The position numbers and the translations under genes are program-made. Source: Thysanoteuthis rhombus (Eukaryota; Mollusca; Cephalopoda; Oegopsida; Thysanoteuthidae). Taken from it: a stretch of 64,000 bases of DNA. Every line of letters starts with the position of its first letter. Within the stretch, counting starts at the first letter, position 1. Shown here in pieces: positions 56,891-64,000 of this stretch. The stretch lies in NCBI GenBank assembly GCA_963457665.1, contig OY735202.1:77004142-77068141 (forward strand). Reading direction: 5' to 3'. The notes beneath the pieces were generated by a model. That model ran no database searches, was not told the DNA's origin, and was given only the letters and a program-made list of their open reading frames with translations.

Positions 56891-58599
56891 GTGTGTGTGT
56901 ATATATAAAAGCTAAGCAGGAGAATATATATTTGTGTGTGCATAACTGTAACTTGATATTCTCTATAACCGTAGATATCATTTCATCAACACTTTCATTG
57001 CCATTCATTTTCATAGTTATGCTCTCTTTTGTTTTACCTGTTTCTTTGAAACCAACGATGGGGAAACTGGGTCATATATTTACATCAGGGAAGAAAAAGA
57101 GGTAAAATGCTGTTAGAAAAACAAGGATCTTCAGCTGTAGTGACTCAGGAGTGCTATCTTACAAAAATATCAGTAGAAAACATTGAAAGTGTTAATCATT
57201 GCATCACCTGCTTTTTAGAACCAAGTGAAACTGTTCACCTATTTTTAAATGGTGACGTTTGAACTTGCCTGTGGGATGTGAAAAAGCATCTTGAAGCTGT
57301 AATGCCGCTACGAGGCACTGCTGCTCATTGGGAGGCAATGTTCATGGCTGAAAATGGACCGATTCTTGTCAGATGACCCATTGATTAAGCAGAGTCTTAG
57401 ATGCTTACTTCAGGGACCCCAATAAACAGCAGGATGGAGTCATTCTACTGTTACTGAGGACATAAGAACACACACACACACACACCGAAGACAGCTAAGT
57501 GATATGAAGAATGAGAGATCTAAACAATCTTCTGTGTAAAAATAAACATTGAATTCAAAGAGTCTCATTTAGTTCTTCATTGGTTGATTGATATGAAATT
57601 CCAGTTGAAACCAATTCACTAAAATTTGTGCCATTAACAAAATTTTAATTCAGGAGATGCATTGCGTTAGAATCACTTTATCACACTTAGCTTGCCAGAG
57701 GAAAACCTGGTTTTGGGAGCTTACTTTTTATTTCTGATTGCACTGTTTGCTTACTGCCATAGAGTGATGGTCTGTGTCAAGTTGTTATGAAAACAAGGAA
57801 ATAAAAATGAAGATAAATTGTAGTCAAAATCAATACAATCGGTTACAATACTTCATCTAATAATAAAATAAAATGGAAATTGTCCAGTTGGGTGTCTGCA
57901 GTTGTAATATTCTGTCGATTAATTTATGCCTGGATTTGAGCCATAATTATTTGTGGGGAGGTGCCAAAATTCTAGCAATAACCTCATTGGGGGCGGGGGG
58001 TATGATTTGAGGAAAGTAAAATGAAAATCACTAGAATGGATTCAAAGTGTCATTTTTACATTTTGAAGGAGTTTGGCCTCTTCAGTTTGACTCAAGGCCA
58101 TTATGATGCTCTTTTGTTGTATTTTTCAAAGGAAGATCTTTTAAGTAACATATCTTGAAGTAACAAGACAGACCTGTAATCGATGGGTCAGCCTTTGAGA
58201 AAACATTAGTTTGGTCTGATGTGACCAGAACCAACTAAGAGATTTTTGCGCTTTTGGAAATAAATAATTAAGGGAGACTACTTTCCCATCAGCATGAAAT
58301 AGTTATTTATCCCTTGACAGACCGGTCATTATAACGTAGAAGATAAGTGTGTGAGCAAATGCCCTCCACCCCAACCCCTTATTATTCAGTTTCACATCAC
58401 CCTTCTTTTTTTCTTTCTTTTTTTTTTTTTCAAGCATTCTTATTTGGTGCATTTTAAGGGTACCTTTATTCAATACCTTTGACCAAAATACACAGTTTTG
58501 ATTTAATCAGACTTTTAGTATTTTAGAGATTGTTATGTGATTTTTTTTTTTTTTTTCTTCTTTGAATGCTATTCATTCGGACAGCTTCAAAATATTTCC
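55746..58599 (+). other. GNS intron 1, middle part
   Basis: TA/TG microsatellites at 56620-56650 and 56858-56905, and a CA run at 57470-57485. No exon or landmark repeat recognised. Confidence 0.5.
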
Positions 58600-58825
58600 A
58601 TTTGAGCTCTATATATCATCAGCCATTATAAGTGCACTGCTGGACAAGAGTCTCTCCCATGACGACCATGATTGTGCTGATCGCTACTATGTCCTACCAG
58701 CAAATCTTTCTCTCATCCTTCCATCTTGTGTCTGTTTTTTTCCTACTCAGTTTACTGTCCTGTGGGTGCCAATCGGTCAGCCTTTAGTTCCATCTATTGT
58801 CATCTCTTCTTAGAGGTCATTTATC
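58600..58825 (-). mobile_element. RTE-class LINE 3' end fragment
   Basis: On the minus strand the final part of the reading frame is degraded (traces of QTQDGRMRE-type sequence, equivalent to the family TRW.DE), followed by GGGAGAGACTCTTGTCCAGC and AGTGCACTTATAATGGCTGA, the family's 3' end phrase. Same family as 13826-14230 and 51490-51875. Confidence 0.7.
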
Positions 58826-58929
58826 CATTTCTTAATAACAAAATCGCATTGAACGAAACAAATAGAGCAGATATAGACTGTGAATAAACAAAATGAGACT
58901 TCTAAGTTAAAACAGTTATTTGGGCCTCT

Positions 58930-58944
58930 GTGTGTGTGTGTGTG

Positions 58945-58975
<31 letters not shown>

Positions 58976-58976
58976 T
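58930..58976. repeat. (TG)n(TA)n microsatellite
   Basis: TGTGTG run followed by about 13 TA units. Confidence 0.95.
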
Positions 58977-60963
58977 TCATGAGCTTTCACCATAATCCAA
59001 TGGTTAGCAAAACTCTCCTGGCAAGCCAACTCTTTGGATGTCTCTATCTTTGTGCCAGACTAAGCGTAAAAAAACAAAAAACAATGTCGAATCTTTATGA
59101 AAGTTCCCATGTACGTTCCAATTAGAAGGCCACAATTTTGCACCTAGTGAGTTCAAATTTCACCTACATTTTTTCCATGGTGAAGGTCTTGGGCTATGTG
59201 AGGTTGACTTCTGGGGTTATTTCTAGTCATTTGAACCAATTCCTTGCATAATATTGAGTTTGCTACTTGCTCACAAATAGTTGGGCAGATGAGGTCAAAA
59301 TCAATGTTGCTGCTGCTGATCTCCAAGGTCTTTTGGGGTCACTGGAGGTCAGTTTCCGAGTAGAATAGCTGTTTTGTTTTCTTGTTGGTTTTTTTTTTCC
59401 AGCCGAAACAAAGAACTTAAGTGGCTGAGAAAAAAGTGTCACTTTTTTTATTTTTCATCTATTTTTTTTTTTTTTTTCTACACTTCTGTTTTCTAAATGT
59501 TTTGCAACACTTGGTAGGAATAAGAATAAAATGGACGTTTAAACAAGAAACATTGACAAAATACTTTTGAGACCAGAATAATCAACCCCTCTTTCCCTGG
59601 TTGTTAATTTTCCAACCTCCTTGCTTATTAATTATTCCAATGCTGAAGATCCATTTCTCTGCCCAATCAATACATTTGACATGGTATTTACTGTAAAAGA
59701 GATATGACTCCACAAACTGGACATCTTTCTTCATGTATCATCATAACTGAATATATCTTCATCTACATCTTTTGATACAAGATTTCACGCGTCACAAAGA
59801 GACACTTTTCCATCGCGTGATGCAAACAATTTGATTATCATACACACGTTTCGTCAACAGAAATTTTCTATTCTTTTTATTTTTTCATTATTTATTAATC
59901 AAAACAAGAACAATATAATCTTTATTTATGTATCTTTATTTAAAATTTCCGATTATTTTGATATTCAAACAAATCTATTCAATAAAGGGAATATATTACT
60001 GACACCCGAAAGTTATTCACAAGAGAACCATAAGAATGTAGAATTGTTTTAAATCAGTTTAATTTAAATCCGTGTAATTTAAATGGGAATTCATTTTCAT
60101 TTAATTTTGATCCTTGTAATTTAATAAGAAACCCCCAGAATCAAATTTCTTTTTATTTTATGTATTTGGTGGGAAAATGAAAGAAGAAAAAATAGTTTTA
60201 AAAGAAGGAAAATTCCTTTATCAAAATACGTGTTGGATGGTATTTTTAAAACCTGGCTAAAAAGCATATATTTAGTGGTTGTGCGTATGGCAAAGGGTAC
60301 TCCCGACCAGATTTTTGTCCGTCATGAAACATCAGTTCACTCCATTTGAAGGAGTAAATCCAAACAAATGAGATTACCCCCTGCCCTCCCCCGACGTACG
60401 ACCTACTCAACTTGTGACCATCCGTACATATGACCCAAATACGGAGATATAAAAAAATTCATTTAAATATTCAAGTTTTGCTTTTATATTCAATGAAATT
60501 TAAGTAAATATAAAGATTTGCCTGTCCAGATGTGTGTGTGTATAAGAGCTGTATAAAAATGACACTTGTACATTACAAAAATGTACACACCCACATAAAG
60601 AGTATAAATATCAGTCTCCGTTGTATGTATGTATGTATTAGAGTGCACATGTACACGGAAAAAAATGAATGACATTTTTAAGTTTGAAAAAAAAATACCA
60701 TTTGCAATTTGCTGAACAGAGCTAATTGAATTAACATGGATGATAGAAATCACAATAAAATTTGTCCAATTTACGACCATTTCAAGATATGACCAACCAG
60801 TTGGAATGGAACTGGTTGTAAGTTGGGAAGGAGGTGTATTTAAATAAAGATATGTACGCATTCTCTGGATTCTAGTGATGTCCCCCCACCAATTAGATTT
60901 TAATTTTTTCCAAACCCAAAACTACCTCAAGCTAAGGTCAGCCTCTAAAGCCAAAACCTATCA
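58977..60963 (+). other. GNS intron 1, nothing recognised
   Basis: T-rich runs near 59460 and a short ATGT tandem near 60625. The 123-residue minus-strand frame at 60490-60861 has no recognisable family. Confidence 0.45.
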
Positions 60964-62190
60964 GCCTGAACACACACATCTGTGATCCTCTTCAGCTACT
61001 AACACGCTTTGAAACCGAACACGCCTCTAACCAGCAATGATGAACTAACCAAGATACAGCAACTTATGTCGGAGAGTTTTTGATTTCACATAATTTCAAC
61101 CCACCTCAAAACAGAGCAAAGGCACTAACACATCATCCAGCTTTCAATTGCACATCTGACGGGGGGGGGGTCGTCCGGTTGAGGAAATGGTTGGGACGAT
61201 TGAATAAAAAAAATCTGTCTCTCACCCAGATAATCACAGACAATATACGTCAGAAAGCCATGTTTCTAATCTTCAGAGGTGATGAAATGAACGATTTTGT
61301 GGAGTCCCTACCAACTGAAAAGCTTGCATCATGAGAAAATGAGACAGACCTTGACAGACTAGTGAGAGCGGTCGAAAATTATTTCCACCCTCAATAAAAC
61401 GTTGACTACCAGGTATCTGTATTCAGGCAGCTCCAGCAGACATCAGACGATGTAGATGACTTCTGTGCAGAATTGAAAGATCTGGCCCCAACCGGCAGAT
61501 TCCTTTGAGAACTAAACTGAAATCGGATCACAACTAATTGCTGGCTGCAGATCGCGTAATGTCAGGGAATATGGACTGATCGATTCCAAAGTATCACGAC
61601 TGGATCTGTTGCAATATGCGACGATGACACAAATGACGGCTTCACATGGCTGACATTCAACCAAGACGCCAGGGCACGTGTGAATATTCTTGGCAGCAAT
61701 GATGCACATGGTCACAAATGCAAAAATTAAACATTATTACATACACTACTTTGTTGAAAGTAAATGGAATGATACCTCACAAATGAAGTAGACTTGAAAA
61801 AATATCCCCGAACTGAACACAAATGAACAGTAATTTTAAGCAAAAAACAAATAATCAGTAAATTTAATTCAATCTTAGATTTAAAAAGAATAAAAGGTGA
61901 GTGATGTTCATGAATTCTTTTTCGCATACTCAAGTAAAGGGCAACAACTGCTGACTTAAGCATGCTGGAAACAGGACCACAAGCCTCATGCACAAAACGG
62001 AAGCAAGCAGGAGGAGCCCCGTTTTTCAGTTGCTAGGGTCAGTGTTTCTAGCCAGGAAGCATTGACCTAAACACACGCATCGTTCGTTATCCCTTTAGAG
62101 CTACTAACACGGTTCTGAACCAAACGTGCTTCTAACCAGCGATAACAAATTAACCAAGATATAACTGGCGGGAGGAAATTTTATCAGTAA
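60964..62190 (+). mobile_element. Gypsy-type LTR retrotransposon fossil (gag region), broken
   Basis: Between about 61200 and 61640 the plus strand shows the residue pattern of a Gypsy-type gag core: an RQKAMFLIF-like opening, an ENYFHPQ-like block, a QLQQTSDDVDDFCAEL-like helix and an LIAGCRSRNVRE-like block. Two related segments of about 110 bp in direct orientation (about 60964-61075 and 62068-62185, sharing GCTACTAACACG, CTCTAACCAGC-type and TTAACCAAGATA) flank it and may be terminal-repeat remnants. No pol region was seen. The copy is clearly broken, with several breaks, and looks old. Confidence 0.6.
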
Positions 62191-64000
62191 AATATTTCCC
62201 CAACAACAGCCAGCAAGATGAGCTTACTGATCATTTCCATACGACTCGCACCCTGATCAATCTGTATGATATACCCATTAACCCCCCCCCATTCAGATAT
62301 ATTTGGATTGATTTTTTTTTTTTCTTTCTTTATTTTTTCTTTTAAAAGAAAATACTGAATCTGTTTACTAGTAGTTCTAAATGGTAGGATGGGGGTATTT
62401 TTATCAGCAAAATTTTCACCCCTCTGTGGAAGAGTCTAGTGTTATGGACAGCAAACAAAGAAAATCATGCTGTTGTTTATTGGAGTAGATAAAAAGTCCT
62501 AGATTTCTCCTCTACTCAACCAATGTCTGTTGTTTATATTTGAGACAGATGTAGTCTTAATGACCTTTTCATTTGATTATCATTCGTACTAGTTTACTTA
62601 TGATGGCAGTATTTAAATAATTTTCAAATCGCACTGAACTGAAAAAATATTAGAAAAAAACAATTCTCTACATTTTCTTGTTCTTGATCAACCAGAATGA
62701 ACCCAGATTTTTTTACGCATTAAAAATAAGCGAAACTACTTTACAATTAGAATTTTGTTTGTATCATTTGTCAAGGGAGATAACTGACAAGAAATGTAGA
62801 CATAGGCTTAGCATAATATGTAAGTATTTTTTTCCGTAGCTTTTCCCGTAGAATCGATATCTAGAATTTCTTTTTTTTTAACATTGGATTAACTTGACCA
62901 ACCAGTTGGAGGAAGCCCTTGAATTTGAAGCCTTCCATTAAAAGGAGAACAAAACTCTGTCCTTTTGGTCTTTAGTTATCTCATCTACTAACCTCTTTCT
63001 CTCTGGGCTACACCTAAAATATCATGTGTTTTCCTCTACTTACTGTTGGAGCCAATCCTTAATTTCAATAGTCACAAGATGAAGCCTTTTTTCTTTTTTC
63101 TTCCCCCCCCCCAAAAAAAAGTGACCTTGTGTAACATGAAACGTATGATCTTGCATTATTTGTGTGGTTCATGTTGCTCTGGTGAAAAAAAATAAGTATC
63201 AATTCATATGAGCTTTCTCACTACCTTTTTTTTTTCTTCCAATAAAAAAAAAGCCTATTTTACTGGGTTTTTTTCTATTTTCATTTTATAAAAAAATCTA
63301 CTGTACTATTTCAGTTTTACCTTCAACATGGATATTTAAATTTGATATTTACGAGAATGAATTTACAAATGTTCACTTAGTGCGTGCCATTTTGAATATA
63401 ATATATAATAGTTGTACACAAGCAGGTGTGTTATATATCATACAGTGAGCGCAAAAGGTATCCGATAAATTTTTCAAGTTCATTTTAACCTACTTAGATA
63501 CACTTTACCGAATTGACCGAATTAGGACGAATGATTTCTGATTTTTGCCCATGACTTTACAATGTTCAATCTAGTTTCAATATTTGTTGAAATTTTCATC
63601 AAGCTTGAAAACTGGAGTTAACTTTATTCTAATACCATAGCATGAACAACCCTCACCAAATATTAGGGTTGTAAATTGATATGTAAATTTCATGTTCAGC
63701 CATTGTGATTTGAGCTCCTGATCAACTTATCGGGAGGCTTTTTTACTGACTGAACTAAATTGACAAGCCATACTTTTAATGAAAATTGATCATACAGGTA
63801 TGAATAGGCTTATTTGATTTTAATAAGTACATTTCTACAAAAGATATTTTTGGTTTTTATTTATATATGCAACACAGAAGTTGCAGTAATCATCTTCAGT
63901 AGAAGTAGAGTTTGACCCTGCAGCAGTCGGTCTTGTTTTATATTTTTATCCCTAACCAAAATTCTTTCAGCTGTATAAGGATGTTAAAATCAACTTTTTG
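62191..64000 (+). other. GNS intron 1 to window end, nothing recognised
   Basis: Homopolymer-rich AT sequence with no exon or landmark repeat that I could identify. If the GNS gene continues, its exon 2 lies beyond the window or was too diverged to see. Confidence 0.5.

Overview
The window is animal nuclear DNA: AT-rich, with long introns and intergenic space, dense in short interspersed repeats, TA-type microsatellites and RTE-class LINE tails. The repeat style (kilobase-scale TATA/CATA microsatellite, tRNA-derived retroposons, small palindromic DNA elements) would fit a mollusc, perhaps a cephalopod, but nothing here proves the clade.

Only two host genes can be supported. (1) A Churchill zinc-finger protein (CHURC1) on the minus strand at 33873-34211: an uninterrupted 112-residue reading frame with all Cys pairs, a 3' UTR of about 45 nt, and a possible 5'-UTR splice acceptor just upstream. 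(2) The first coding exon of a sulfatase of the N-acetylglucosamine-6-sulfatase (GNS) type on the plus strand at 52273-52422, ending at a phase-0 splice donor. No second exon was recognised before the window ends, so intron 1 appears to exceed 11.5 kb. The two genes share no obvious function. Both have promoter-proximal DNA present as three diverged copies, which is the most curious host-level pattern here.

Layout: 0-7.7 kb repeats (family R1, a tiny palindromic MITE, a 0.66-kb inverted-repeat element). 7.75-9.12 kb a giant microsatellite. 9.2-14.2 kb a local duplication with tRNA-like segments, a 165-bp-arm palindrome and an RTE LINE tail. 14.2-33 kb many R1 copies, one with a nested insertion bearing a clear 16-bp target duplication, plus 'CTAGCCATTT' elements and hairpins. 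33.2-35.5 kb CHURC1 and its repeat-laden upstream region with a Harbinger-like MITE. 36-49 kb gene-free, with tandem arrays (including a 70-bp array carrying the POU octamer) and segmental duplications. 49-52.2 kb repeats and an RTE tail abutting the GNS promoter. 52.3-64 kb GNS exon 1 and intron, with two more RTE tails and one broken Gypsy-type fossil near 61-62 kb.

All assignments come from reading the sequence, and repeat boundaries are approximate. 'R1' and 'R2' are labels used here for dispersed repeat families that I could not name.
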